DNA of 64,000 nt, taken from the NCBI RefSeq assembly GCF_900090315.1, contig NZ_FMHZ01000002.1:1900501-1964500 (forward strand). Reading direction: 5' to 3'. The first letter of the stretch is position 1. Each line of letters opens with the position of its first letter. Origin of the DNA: Micromonospora citrea. Lineage in GTDB: Bacteria > Actinomycetota > Actinomycetes > Mycobacteriales > Micromonosporaceae. This document shows positions 33,289 through 41,612 of the stretch, piece by piece. Made by a program: the position numbers and the translations under genes. Below the pieces are notes generated by a model. That model had not been told where the DNA came from. It made no database searches and saw only the letters and a program-made list of their open reading frames with translations.

Positions 33289-34084
33289 GCGTCGCCCGGC
33301 CGGTCCGACCGCCGCCCCGAGCGGGCCGCCGCGCCCACCCCGCCCGACCGGCACGCCGCTGCGGGCCGCCGCGGCGTCGGCGGCCACCGGCTGCGCCGCC
33401 GTGGGCGCGGTCGCGGTGGCCGTCGCCGTGGTCGCCGGCCCCGGGCCGGGTCTGACCGGGTACGTCAGCGAGGCGGGCGTCACCGACAGCCCCTACGCCC
33501 CGGCGTACCGGATCGGGGTGTTCGCCCTCGCCGCGGCGCTGCTGCTGCTCGCGGCGGCGCTGCCCGCCCGGCTGCGCGTCGCGGCCGGGCTGCTCGCCGC
33601 CGGCAGCGTGTGCACGCTGGTCTCCGGCGCCGTGGCGTGCAGCGAGGGCTGCCCGTTGCCGCCCTACGAGCGGGCGACGACGGCCGACCTGGTGCACGGC
33701 GGGGCGAGCATCGTCGCGGTGGCCTCGGTCGTCCTCGCGATGCTCGCGATCGCCTTCCTCCCCGGGGCCGACCGGGCGCTACGCCGGCTGGCCGCCGGGG
33801 CGGTCGCGGCGGCCCTGCCGCTGGCCGGGGCGGTGGGGCTGGCGATGCTCGCGATCGGCCGGGGCACCCTGGTCGGGGTGCTGGAGCGGCTGCTGCTCCT
33901 GGTGGCCGTCCTCTGGGCCGCCGCCACCGCGACCGCCATCGCCCTCCGGCGAAGACGCGAGGATGGGCGCCCGGTTGACGCCCGCGGTGGGGGAAGGAAC
34001 GCTTCCGCACCCCGCTGTAAGGAGCGTCACCAGAGCTGGTCCTTCCGGCGCATCGACCGGGGCGATAACCTCGGCGGGCGATGA
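33281..34084 (+). CDS. DUF998 membrane protein
   Basis: A 267-residue protein with six predicted helices: GCAAVGAVAVAVAVVAG, AYRIGVFALAAALLLLAAAL, RVAAGLLAAGSVCTLVSGAV, VHGGASIVAVASVVLAMLAI, GAVAAALPLAGAVGLAML and LERLLLLVAVLWAAATATAI. A Cys pair (ACSEGC) lies in an external loop. This matches DUF998, a poorly characterised family. The last 45 residues, after RRRRED, are Arg/Gly-rich and unlike a normal tail; they overlie the promoter and leader of the next gene. The GTG start overlaps the preceding gene by eight bases; the stop overlaps the leader-peptide ATG. Confidence 0.8.
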
Positions 34085-34170
34085 CCAACGTCTGGCACCT
34101 CACCGTGCGCCTGTATGTCGACCTCCGACTGCAGGCCAGCGGCATCTGTCCGGCGCAGCCGCTCTCCTGA
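34081..34170 (+). CDS. Probable cysteine-responsive leader peptide
   Basis: A 29-codon frame encodes MTNVWHLTVRLYVDLRLQAS followed by GICPAQPLS. It resembles the short 'VDL....S..C' putative leader peptides found before sulfur-related genes in actinomycetes (recalled pattern). A single Cys codon (TGT, 34147-34149) sits near the end. A GTG at 34105 would give the compact form MRLYVDLRLQASGIC. The frame ends 39 bases before the ATG of a DAACS-family symporter. The inference is that translation through the Cys codon senses Cys-tRNA and attenuates expression. Its ATG overlaps the DUF998 stop (ATGA). Confidence 0.6.
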   Translation: MTNVWHLTVRLYVDLRLQASGICPAQPLS

Positions 34171-34209
34171 CGCTGCCCCGTTCGACCTCCAGACCCTGGG
34201 ACATCTCTC

Positions 34210-35523
34210 ATGGCATCCGCCCTACGCAAGATCCCCTTCTCCGCGCAGATCCTGCTCGGCCTCGTCCTCGGCGTGGCGCTCGGCTTCCTCGCCCGCGCCA
34301 ACGACCTGAGCTGGCTCACCAGCACCCTCGACACCGTCGGCGGCCTCTTCGTCCAACTGCTCAAGCTGGCCGTGCCGCCGCTGGTCTTCACCGCCATCGT
34401 GGTCAGCGTCGTCAGCCTGCGGGGGGTGGCCAACGCCGCCCGGCTCGCGCTGAAGACCCTGCTCTGGTTCGGCGTCACCGCGCTGATCGCGGTGAGCATC
34501 GGCATCGGGCTCGGCCTGCTCACCGACCCCGGCCGCGGCGTGACCCTGGACACCTCGGGCGCCACCGCCCCGAAGCGCACCGGCTCCTGGACCGACTTCC
34601 TCACCGGCATCGTGCCGACCAACCCGGTCGGGGCGTTCGTCGAGGGCAACGTGCTCCAGATCGTCTTCCTGGCCCTCGTCGTCGGCGCCGCCGCGCTGCT
34701 GGTCGGCGAGGCCGCGGAGCCCTTCGTGGCACTCAACCGCGCGCTGCTGGAGATCGTCCAGAAGGCGCTCTGGTGGGTCATCCGGCTCGCCCCGATCGGC
34801 ACCCTCGGCCTGATCGGCAACGCCGTCGCCTCGTACGGCTGGGACCTGGTGGCGCCCCTCGCCAAGTTCACCACGGCCGTCTACGTCGGCTGCGCGATCG
34901 TGCTGTTCGTGGTCTACCCGCTGCTGCTGGTCGCGGCCGGCCGGCTCAACCCGCTGCGCTTCTTCGCCGGCGCCTGGCCCGCGATCGAGCTGGCCTTCGT
35001 CTCCCGCTCCTCGGTGGGCACGATGCCGGTGACGCAGCGCTCCGTCGAGCGGCTCGGCGTCCCCCGCGAGTACGCCTCGTTCGCGGTGCCGTTCGGCGCG
35101 ACCACGAAGATGGACGGCTGCGCCGCGATCTACCCGGCGCTCGCGGCGATCTTCGTCGCGCAGGTCTTCGGGGTGGACCTCGGCGTCACCGACTACCTGC
35201 TGATCGCCTTCGTCTCGGTGGTCGGCTCGGCGGCCACCGCCGGCCTGACCGGCGCGATCGTGATGCTCACCCTGACCCTGAGCACGCTGGGCCTGCCGCT
35301 GGCCGGCGCCGGCCTGCTGCTGGCGATCGACCCCATCCTCGACATGATCCGCACCGCCACCAACGTGGCCGGCCAGGCGCTGGTGCCGACCATCGTCGCG
35401 GCCCGCGAGGGCACGCTGGACCGGACCGCGTACGACTCGGCCGGCCGGCGCTCGCCGCTCGCCCCGGCGGACGCCGACGCCGCGTCCCGCCGCCCGGAGG
35501 ACCTCAGCCCCGTCCCGGCCTGA
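34210..35523 (+). CDS. Dicarboxylate/amino acid:cation symporter (DAACS family)
   Basis: A 437-residue secondary transporter of the GltP/TcyP superfamily. Helices include AQILLGLVLGVALGFLA, VQLLKLAVPPLVFTAIVVSV (TM3 core) and HP/TM7-TM8 regions with AFVSRSSVGTMPVTQ (hairpin 1) and PFGATTKMDGCAAIYPALAA (TM7). The common NMDGT signature is changed to KMDGC, and SAATAGLTGAIVM forms hairpin 2. Substrate may be a dicarboxylate, acidic amino acid or cystine. A leader peptide with a Cys codon directly upstream favours a sulfur amino acid link (inference). The hydrophilic 40-residue C-terminal tail is variable. Confidence 0.92.
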   Translation: MASALRKIPFSAQILLGLVLGVALGFLARANDLSWLTSTLDTVGGLFVQLLKLAVPPLVFTAIVVSVVSLRGVANAARLALKTLLWFGVTALIAVSIGIGLGLLTDPGRGVTLDTSGATAPKRTGSWTDFLTGIVPTNPVGAFVEGNVLQIVFLALVVGAAALLVGEAAEPFVALNRALLEIVQKALWWVIRLAPIGTLGLIGNAVASYGWDLVAPLAKFTTAVYVGCAIVLFVVYPLLLVAAGRLNPLRFFAGAWPAIELAFVSRSSVGTMPVTQRSVERLGVPREYASFAVPFGATTKMDGCAAIYPALAAIFVAQVFGVDLGVTDYLLIAFVSVVGSAATAGLTGAIVMLTLTLSTLGLPLAGAGLLLAIDPILDMIRTATNVAGQALVPTIVAAREGTLDRTAYDSAGRRSPLAPADADAASRRPEDLSPVPA

Positions 35524-35700
35524 GCGCGCGCTCCCGGCCCGAGCCCCGTCCCGGCGTGGGCGTCGCCTCCCGGCCCGGGGGTCCGCTCCCGGCCCGAGCC
35601 CGGCTCCCGGTCCGGGCGCCCGCTCCGGGCTGATGCCCGGCGAGGCGAACGTGTCCGCCGCCGGGCCGGGGACGCCCCGGCCCGGGCCGCACCCCGTCGA
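35524..35700. repeat. Intergenic stretch with repeated CTCCCGGCCCG motifs
   Basis: Between the symporter stop and the hairpin at 35701-35736, the motif CTCCCGGCCCG or a one-base variant recurs about four times between 35530 and 35620. It looks like degenerate tandem duplication. No gene is supported. Confidence 0.5.
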
Positions 35701-35736
35701 TCGAGGAGGGCCCCTCACGCGAGGGGTCCTCCTCGA
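35701..35736 (+). terminator. 16-bp hairpin ahead of the old yellow enzyme gene
   Basis: Arms 35701-35716 and 35721-35736 pair over 16 bases with one G-U and a 4-base loop (ACGC). The hairpin lies 19 bases before the ATG of the OYE-family gene and 177 bases after the symporter stop. It may terminate the symporter transcript or act as an attenuator for the next gene. Confidence 0.7.
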
Positions 35737-35755
35737 CGCCCGAGAGGATGACGAC

Positions 35756-36823
35756 ATGAGTGTCCTGTTCACGCCGCTGACCCTGCGCGCGGCCACCCTG
35801 CCCAACCGGATCGCCCTGGCGCCGATGTGCCAGTACAGTGCCGGCCCGGACGGCCTGCCGACCGACTGGCACCTGGTGCACCTGGGCGCCCGCGCCGTCG
35901 GCGGCGCCGGCCTGGTGATGACCGAGGCCACCGCGGTGGTGCCCGAGGGGCGGATCAGCCCGCAGGACACCGGGCTCTGGTCCGGCGCGCACGTCGACGC
36001 CTGGCGGCCGGTGACCGCGTTCGTCGCGGCGCACGGCGCCGTGCCGACGGTGCAGCTCGCGCACGCCGGGTTCAAGGCGTCGACGTACCGGCCGTGGGCG
36101 CCGGAGCGCGGCGGGGTGCCGGACGCGGAGGGCGGCTGGACGCCGGTCGGCCCCGGCTCGGCGCCGTTCGTGCCCGACTACCGGGTGCCCACCGCGCTCG
36201 ACGAGGCCGGCATCGCCGGCGTGGTCGAGGCGTTCGCGGCGGCGGCCGAGCGGGCCGTCGACGCCGGATTCGCCGCCGTGGAGATCCACGCCGCGCACGG
36301 CTACCTGCTGCACGAGTTCCTCTCGCCGCTGACGAACCACCGGCAGGACGACTGGGGCGGGGACCGGTCCCAGCGGATGCGGCTGACCCTGGCGGTGGCC
36401 CGCGCGGTACGGGCGGCGGTCGGCGAGGACGTGCCCGTGCTGACCCGGATCTCGGCCACCGACTGGGAGCCCGGCGGCTGGACGGTCGAGGACAGCGTGG
36501 TGCTCGCCGGCGAGCTGGCCGGGGCCGGGGTCGACCTGGTCGACTGTTCCTCGGGCGGCGCGTCGGCGACCGCGTCGGTCCCCGTCGGCCCGGGCTACCA
36601 GGTGCCGCTGTCCGCCCGGGTACGCCGGGACGCGGGCGTGGCCACCGGCGCGGTGGGCCTGATCGTCGAGCCGGAGCAGGCCGAGGAGATCGTCGCCGCC
36701 GGCGACGCCGACCTGGTCCTGCTCGGGCGGGAACTGCTGCGCGACCCGTACTGGCCGCACCGCGCCGCCGCCGAGCTCGGCGCCACCGCCTCCTGGCCCG
36801 CCCAGTACCTCCGCGCCTCCTGA
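35756..36823 (+). CDS. Old yellow enzyme family NADH:flavin oxidoreductase (YqjM-like)
   Basis: A 355-residue FMN-dependent ene-reductase. The N-terminus PNRIALAPMCQYSAGPDG carries the YqjM-class Cys that tunes FMN. HAGFKAS, EIHAAHGYLLHEFLSPLTNH (substrate-binding His-x-x-H region), DDWGGDRSQRMRLTL, ISATDW and LVLLGRELLRDPYWP are family signatures. It reduces activated C=C bonds or quinones with NADPH/NADH. The ATG at 35756 follows GAGG. It stands alone after a hairpin and converges with the fused ABC gene. Confidence 0.92.
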   Translation: MSVLFTPLTLRAATLPNRIALAPMCQYSAGPDGLPTDWHLVHLGARAVGGAGLVMTEATAVVPEGRISPQDTGLWSGAHVDAWRPVTAFVAAHGAVPTVQLAHAGFKASTYRPWAPERGGVPDAEGGWTPVGPGSAPFVPDYRVPTALDEAGIAGVVEAFAAAAERAVDAGFAAVEIHAAHGYLLHEFLSPLTNHRQDDWGGDRSQRMRLTLAVARAVRAAVGEDVPVLTRISATDWEPGGWTVEDSVVLAGELAGAGVDLVDCSSGGASATASVPVGPGYQVPLSARVRRDAGVATGAVGLIVEPEQAEEIVAAGDADLVLLGRELLRDPYWPHRAAAELGATASWPAQYLRAS

Positions 36824-36877
36824 CCCCCTCCCCCGTGGCGTCGAACCCGGGGTTGGCGGGTGTCGTGCCACCGCCGA

Positions 36878-36893
36878 CCCCCGAAGACGGGGG
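36878..36893. terminator. Short G/C hairpin between convergent genes
   Basis: CCCCCG-AAGA-CGGGGG forms a six-base stem with a four-base loop, 54 bases past the OYE stop and just before the end of the convergent ABC gene. It probably terminates transcription from both sides. Confidence 0.55.
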
Positions 36894-36910
36894 GAGCCGG
36901 GAGGGCGGGG

Positions 36911-39900
36911 TCAGCCGGCGAGGTGGGACCAGTGGGGCTCCAGGTCGCGCCAGGGGCCCTGGGCGGCGACCGTGCCGGCGAGGAGGACCACGACGTGGTC
37001 GGCCCGGACCAGGGCCGCCCGCTTCGAGGTCGAGCCCACCACGGTCACCCCGTGCTCGCGCAGGGCCTGCCAGAGCGCCAGCTCCGTGGTGACGTCGAGC
37101 GCCGAGGACACGTCGTCGGCGACCAGCAGCTCGGTACGCGGCGCGAGCGCCCGGGCCAGCGCGAGGCGCTGCAGCTGCCCGCCGCTGAGCCGGGTGCCCT
37201 TGTGCCCGATCAGCAGCCCCAACCCGCCCCCGGCCGCCGCCAGGTCGTGGTCGAGCTGGGCGGTCGACACCGCGGCGGCGGCGTCCACCTGGTGGCCGAG
37301 GGTGATGTTGTCGGCCACCGTGCCGGAGAGCACCCGGGGCAGCTGGCCGACGTAGCCCACCTGGTTGGGGCGCAGGAACAGCTCCGGCTCGGTGACCGGC
37401 TCGCCGTTCCAGGTCAGCAGGCCGGTGTGCGGCGCGATGCCGGCCAGCGCCCGCAGCAGCGACGACTTGCCCGCGCCGACCGGCCCGACGACCAGCACGA
37501 GCTGGCCGCGTTCCACCGTCAGGTCGACGTCGCGGACGGCCACCGTCCCGTCGGAGTGGCGGACGCCGAAGCCGGTCAGCTCCAGCCGACGCAGCGGCCG
37601 CCGGGGCGGCACCTCGGGCGCCGGGGCGGTGCCCGCGCCCAGGTCCACGTCCGGCACCGCCGCCGACCACGCCCTGACTCCGGTCATCGCCACGGTCCGC
37701 CGCGTCCACACCCGCGCGGAGGGGATCTGCGAGATCAGCGACGCCGTCGTCCAGGCGAACCAGCGGGCCGCGGCCAGGGTGGCGACCACCACCAGCGTGG
37801 CGCCGGCCGACAGCTCGCCCGCCAGGTACAGCGCCCACGCGCCGATCGGCAGCAGGCCGCTGACCATCGACGGCGTCGACCGCGACCACACCTGCACCGC
37901 GATCTCCCGGCGCTGCCGGTCGCTGCGGACCACGTCGAGGTCGGCCAGGTGGGCCAGCACCGGGCGGGTCGCACCGGCGAGCTTCACCGTACGGGCGGCC
38001 GACAGCGTGGAGACCAGCGCGGTGGCGAACGCGGCCCGGGCCGCGACGGTCGCCCGCGCGGAGCGTTCCAGCCGGGGCCCGAACAGCGTCGCGACCAGTC
38101 CGGACACCAGCATCGTCCCGGCGAAGAAGAGCCCCGGCACCACGCTGCCGGTCACGGCCGTCATCGCGGCCAGCAGCACGAGGGAGATCCCCTGGTCGCT
38201 GACGTTGTCGGCGAGCTGCACCACCCGCTCGGTGTCGCCGCCCTGGGCCACCACCTCGGCCGGGGTGTGGCCGCTGACCCGGCGCGGCCCGGTCTGCCCG
38301 TGCACCAGCCGCAGGCTGATCCGCAGCATCTGCCGGACCCACCACTGCGGGAACCGGTAGCCGGTGAACCAGTGCACCGGCACGGTGACCAGCAGGGCGG
38401 CGACGATCCCCGTCGCCGGCAACCAGGGCTCGCCGACGCCGTCGACCAGGTCGGCCCAGAGCCAGGGCAGCACCGGGCCGTCCAGCCCCAGGATCACCAG
38501 CAGCACGAAGAGCGACAGCGAGGCCAGCCCGTACCGGGGGTCGTTGACGCACAGCCGCAGGACCTCGCGCAGCTCCCGCAGACCCCGCAGCCCGCGGGGC
38601 GGGGCCGACGCCGCGGACGCCTCGCCCTCGTGCGCCGCCGACGCCCCGTCGCCGCCCCGCGCCCCGCCGCCGTCGCCCGCCGCCGGCGGCACGGCCGCGT
38701 CCGGCAGGGCCGGCGACCCGGCCGCGTCCGGGCTCGCCGGCGGCTCGACCGCGTCGGGGCCGGCCGGCGGCCACGGCTCGGACGGGCCGGTCAGCAGGTC
38801 CACGCCGCCGGACCGGGTCACCGAACCGGCGTGCGCGTACGCGGTGGCGTGGCTGGTGGCGAGCAGCTCGGCGAAGCGTTCCGACTCCCGCAGCGGGCCG
38901 GCCTCGACCACCGCCCCGTCGGCCATCACCACGACCTCGTCGCAGCGGCGCACGGACGAGAGGCGGTGCGCGATGACGATTCCGATCCGGTCGCGCAGCA
39001 GCCGCTCGGTGGCCTGCTGCACCCGCGCCTCGGTGACCGGGTCGAGACGGGCGGTGGCCTCGTCGAGGATCACCACGTGCGGGTCACGCACCAGGATCCG
39101 GGCGAAGGCGACCAGTTGCTCCTGCCCGGCCGAGAGCACGTGCCCGCCCTCGCCGAGCCGGGTCTCCAGGCCGTCGGGCAGCTCGGCGATCCAGCCCGCC
39201 AGGCCCAGCTCACGCAGCGCCCGGGCGGCGGCCTCGTGCAGCTCCGGCTCGAACAACGCGACGTTCTCGACCAGGGTGCCGGCGAGGATCTCGGTGCGCT
39301 GGGGCACCACGGCGATCCACCGGCGCAACTGCTCGACGTCGAGGTCCCGCAGGTCGCGGTCGGCCAGGAAGACCGTCCCGGGTGGCACGTCGACGGCCCG
39401 GGTGAGCACCTTGGCCAGGGTGGACTTGCCGGAGCCGGTCCGGCCGACCAGCGCGTACGAGCGGCCCCGGGTGAACGTCAGGTCGACGTCGCGCAGCGCG
39501 GGGCCGCGCCCGCCGTCCGACTCGCCGCTCGGGTAGCGGAAGGTGAGGCCGCGGACGCGCAGGTCGCCCTCGGTCGGGGCGGCCCCGCCCACGGGCTCCT
39601 GCGGGGCACCCGCCAGCAACTGCACCCGGCCCCACGCGCCGAGGGCGTACTGGAGTTCGGGGACCATCCGGCTGACGTGCTCGACGGTCATCCCGAACCC
39701 GATCACGAGCAGCCAGACCGCGGTGAGCCGGGCCCCGTCGATCCGGCCGCCGACCAGCGCCCACGCTCCGCCGAGCACCACGGCGGCGATCGCGGCGACG
39801 CTGGCGCCCGCGGCGACGGTGGTGACCCGGGCGGACATCCGCCACACGCGCACGCCGCGGTCGAGCACCTCGGCCGCCCGCCGGGCGTAGAGGCGCAGCA

Positions 39901-40516
39901 CGTACGGCCGGGCCAGGCTGGTGCGCACGTCGTCCTGGCCGTGGACGGCCTCCTCCATGACGGCGGCGAGGTCGGACCACGCCTCCTCCTCCGCCATCCG
40001 GGCCGGGCCGATGCGTGCGGTGGGCTTGCGCAGGCCGACCGTGAGCAGCACGGCGAGCAGCAGCATCCCGACCCCGGCCGGCCACCAGACCGCGAGGGCG
40101 ACCAGCGTCGAGAGCAGGCCGGCGGTCAGCCCCTGCGTGATCCGTACGCCCTGGTTGCGCACTGCGGCGGCGACCTGGTAGACGTCGCCGTCGATGCGGT
40201 CGAGCAGCTCGCCGACCGGCGTGGTCTCCAGGGTCGGCAGGTCCTGCCCGAGCGCCACCCGGCACAGCCGGCGGCGCACGTCGGCGGACCAGTCGGCGGT
40301 CAGCCCGGCCATCATCAGGCTGACCACGAGGTCGCTGAGCACGGCGGCGACCAGCGCCGCCGCGAGCAGCGCGAAGAACCCGCCGGCGCGGTGCACCAGG
40401 ACGGGGCCGGCCAGCGCGGCGGCGGCGGCCTGACCGCCGGCGCCGAACACGATCAGGAAGGTCACGACCGCCATGCGGCGGGGCGAGGTGGCCCACAGGT
40501 CCCGGAGCAGACGCAT
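36911..40516 (-). CDS. Fused tandem ABC exporter (TMD-NBD-TMD-NBD), second NBD degenerate
   Basis: A 1201-residue single-chain exporter. The first half has six helices, then an NBD with Walker A GRTGSGKST, signature LSAGQEQLV, Walker B VVILDEATARLD and H-loop IVIAHRLSS, all intact. An Ala/Pro/Asp-rich linker of about 75 residues follows. The second half has another membrane domain and an NBD with Walker A GPVGAGKSS and signature LSGGQLQRLALARAL. Its Walker B reads LLVADDVSSALD (catalytic Glu replaced by Asp), and the switch His is missing (TVVGSTSKRAA). One ATP site is thus predicted weak, as in heterodimeric exporters. The ATG has GGAAGGA upstream. Substrate unknown; a drug, siderophore or peptide are all possible. 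Confidence 0.92.
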   Translation of the reverse strand: MRLLRDLWATSPRRMAVVTFLIVFGAGGQAAAAALAGPVLVHRAGGFFALLAAALVAAVLSDLVVSLMMAGLTADWSADVRRRLCRVALGQDLPTLETTPVGELLDRIDGDVYQVAAAVRNQGVRITQGLTAGLLSTLVALAVWWPAGVGMLLLAVLLTVGLRKPTARIGPARMAEEEAWSDLAAVMEEAVHGQDDVRTSLARPYVLRLYARRAAEVLDRGVRVWRMSARVTTVAAGASVAAIAAVVLGGAWALVGGRIDGARLTAVWLLVIGFGMTVEHVSRMVPELQYALGAWGRVQLLAGAPQEPVGGAAPTEGDLRVRGLTFRYPSGESDGGRGPALRDVDLTFTRGRSYALVGRTGSGKSTLAKVLTRAVDVPPGTVFLADRDLRDLDVEQLRRWIAVVPQRTEILAGTLVENVALFEPELHEAAARALRELGLAGWIAELPDGLETRLGEGGHVLSAGQEQLVAFARILVRDPHVVILDEATARLDPVTEARVQQATERLLRDRIGIVIAHRLSSVRRCDEVVVMADGAVVEAGPLRESERFAELLATSHATAYAHAGSVTRSGGVDLLTGPSEPWPPAGPDAVEPPASPDAAGSPALPDAAVPPAAGDGGGARGGDGASAAHEGEASAASAPPRGLRGLRELREVLRLCVNDPRYGLASLSLFVLLVILGLDGPVLPWLWADLVDGVGEPWLPATGIVAALLVTVPVHWFTGYRFPQWWVRQMLRISLRLVHGQTGPRRVSGHTPAEVVAQGGDTERVVQLADNVSDQGISLVLLAAMTAVTGSVVPGLFFAGTMLVSGLVATLFGPRLERSARATVAARAAFATALVSTLSAARTVKLAGATRPVLAHLADLDVVRSDRQRREIAVQVWSRSTPSMVSGLLPIGAWALYLAGELSAGATLVVVATLAAARWFAWTTASLISQIPSARVWTRRTVAMTGVRAWSAAVPDVDLGAGTAPAPEVPPRRPLRRLELTGFGVRHSDGTVAVRDVDLTVERGQLVLVVGPVGAGKSSLLRALAGIAPHTGLLTWNGEPVTEPELFLRPNQVGYVGQLPRVLSGTVADNITLGHQVDAAAAVSTAQLDHDLAAAGGGLGLLIGHKGTRLSGGQLQRLALARALAPRTELLVADDVSSALDVTTELALWQALREHGVTVVGSTSKRAALVRADHVVVLLAGTVAAQGPWRDLEPHWSHLAG

Positions 40517-40717
40517 CAGGAGTCCTTCCGGAAGACGGCGACGGAGCGTCCAGCCTGCTCGGTCGGGGTGTCCCTTTCAACGCATTTACGGCCCACCCAC
40601 CGCCCGCGCGACGCCGCCGGTCGCGCATGCGACACCGGGTGGACGGGTCAGGTCCGGGCGACCCGGCGGACGATGCCGAGCAGCGCCACAGCGCTGGTCC
40701 GGGCCATGCCCGGCGGC

Positions 40718-41557
40718 TCAGAAGAGCACGGTGGCCAGCGTGCCGACCGGCCGGAAGCCGCAGCGCTCGTAGACCCGGCGGGCCGGGGCGTTGAAGTCGT
40801 TGACGTAGAGGCTGACGGTCGGGGCGACCCGCAGCAGCGCGTCGCGCACCACGGCCGCCATCGCCGCCGTCGCGATGCCCCGGCCCCGCCACTCGGGGGC
40901 CACCCAGACCCCCTGCACCTGGGCGGTCCGGCGGGTCACGACGGCCAGCTCGGCCTTGAACACCACCTGGCCGTCGACGAACCGCGCGTACGCCCGGCCG
41001 GCCCGGACCAGGTCGGTGACCCGCCGCCGGTAGCCACGGCCGCCGTCGTCGGCGAGCGGCGAGACGCCCACCTCCTCGGTGTACATCGCCACGGCCGCCG
41101 GGAAGAGCCGGTCGATCTCGCTGCCGCGCACCCGCCGCACCTGCGGGTCCGCCGGCAGCGCCGGCAGCGCGTCGGTGGCCAGCAACGGCTGGTTCGGGCG
41201 TACGTCCCGGGCCGGCCCCCAGACGTCGCAGAGCCGGTCCCAGAGGCCGAGCACGGCGTCGGCCCGGCCCACGATGGACGAGCAGAGCCGCTCCTCGCCG
41301 GCGAGCAGGTCGGCGTACGCGGCGACGGCCGGCTCGGTGGCCAGCACCGGGGTGAGGTTGCCGCCGATCCAGCAGACGGACTCCAGGTTGCGGCGCGTGC
41401 CGTAGCCCAGCACCCGCCCCTCGGCGCGCCACCAGGCGAGGCCGCGCGCGGCGACCCGCTCGGCGACCTGCGCGCCCGCGAACGGGTCGAGGTCGAGCAG
41501 CCGCTCGACAGCGCGGCGTTCCGACTCTCCGAGTTGCCGTACCGGCACCGTCAGCAC
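40718..41557 (-). CDS. GNAT N-acetyltransferase with DUF4081 domain
   Basis: A 279-residue protein. The N-terminal DUF4081 part (VRQLGESERRAVERLLDLDP, AYADLLAGEERLCSSIVGRA) is followed by a GNAT domain with the acetyl-CoA motif VQGVWVAPEWRGRGIATAAM and the C-terminal YVNDFNAPARRVYERCGF. This combination is found next to ispG in many actinomycetes, here separated by an MFS gene. The acceptor is unknown. A GTG at 41557 gives the conserved N-terminus; a reading to 41695 has a non-conserved Pro/Arg extension. Confidence 0.88.
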   Translation of the reverse strand: MLTVPVRQLGESERRAVERLLDLDPFAGAQVAERVAARGLAWWRAEGRVLGYGTRRNLESVCWIGGNLTPVLATEPAVAAYADLLAGEERLCSSIVGRADAVLGLWDRLCDVWGPARDVRPNQPLLATDALPALPADPQVRRVRGSEIDRLFPAAVAMYTEEVGVSPLADDGGRGYRRRVTDLVRAGRAYARFVDGQVVFKAELAVVTRRTAQVQGVWVAPEWRGRGIATAAMAAVVRDALLRVAPTVSLYVNDFNAPARRVYERCGFRPVGTLATVLF

Positions 41558-41612
41558 GGCTACCAGCCTGCCAGATCCGCCCCCCGCCCCGCCGGGCGAG
41601 TGACGAGAGGGA

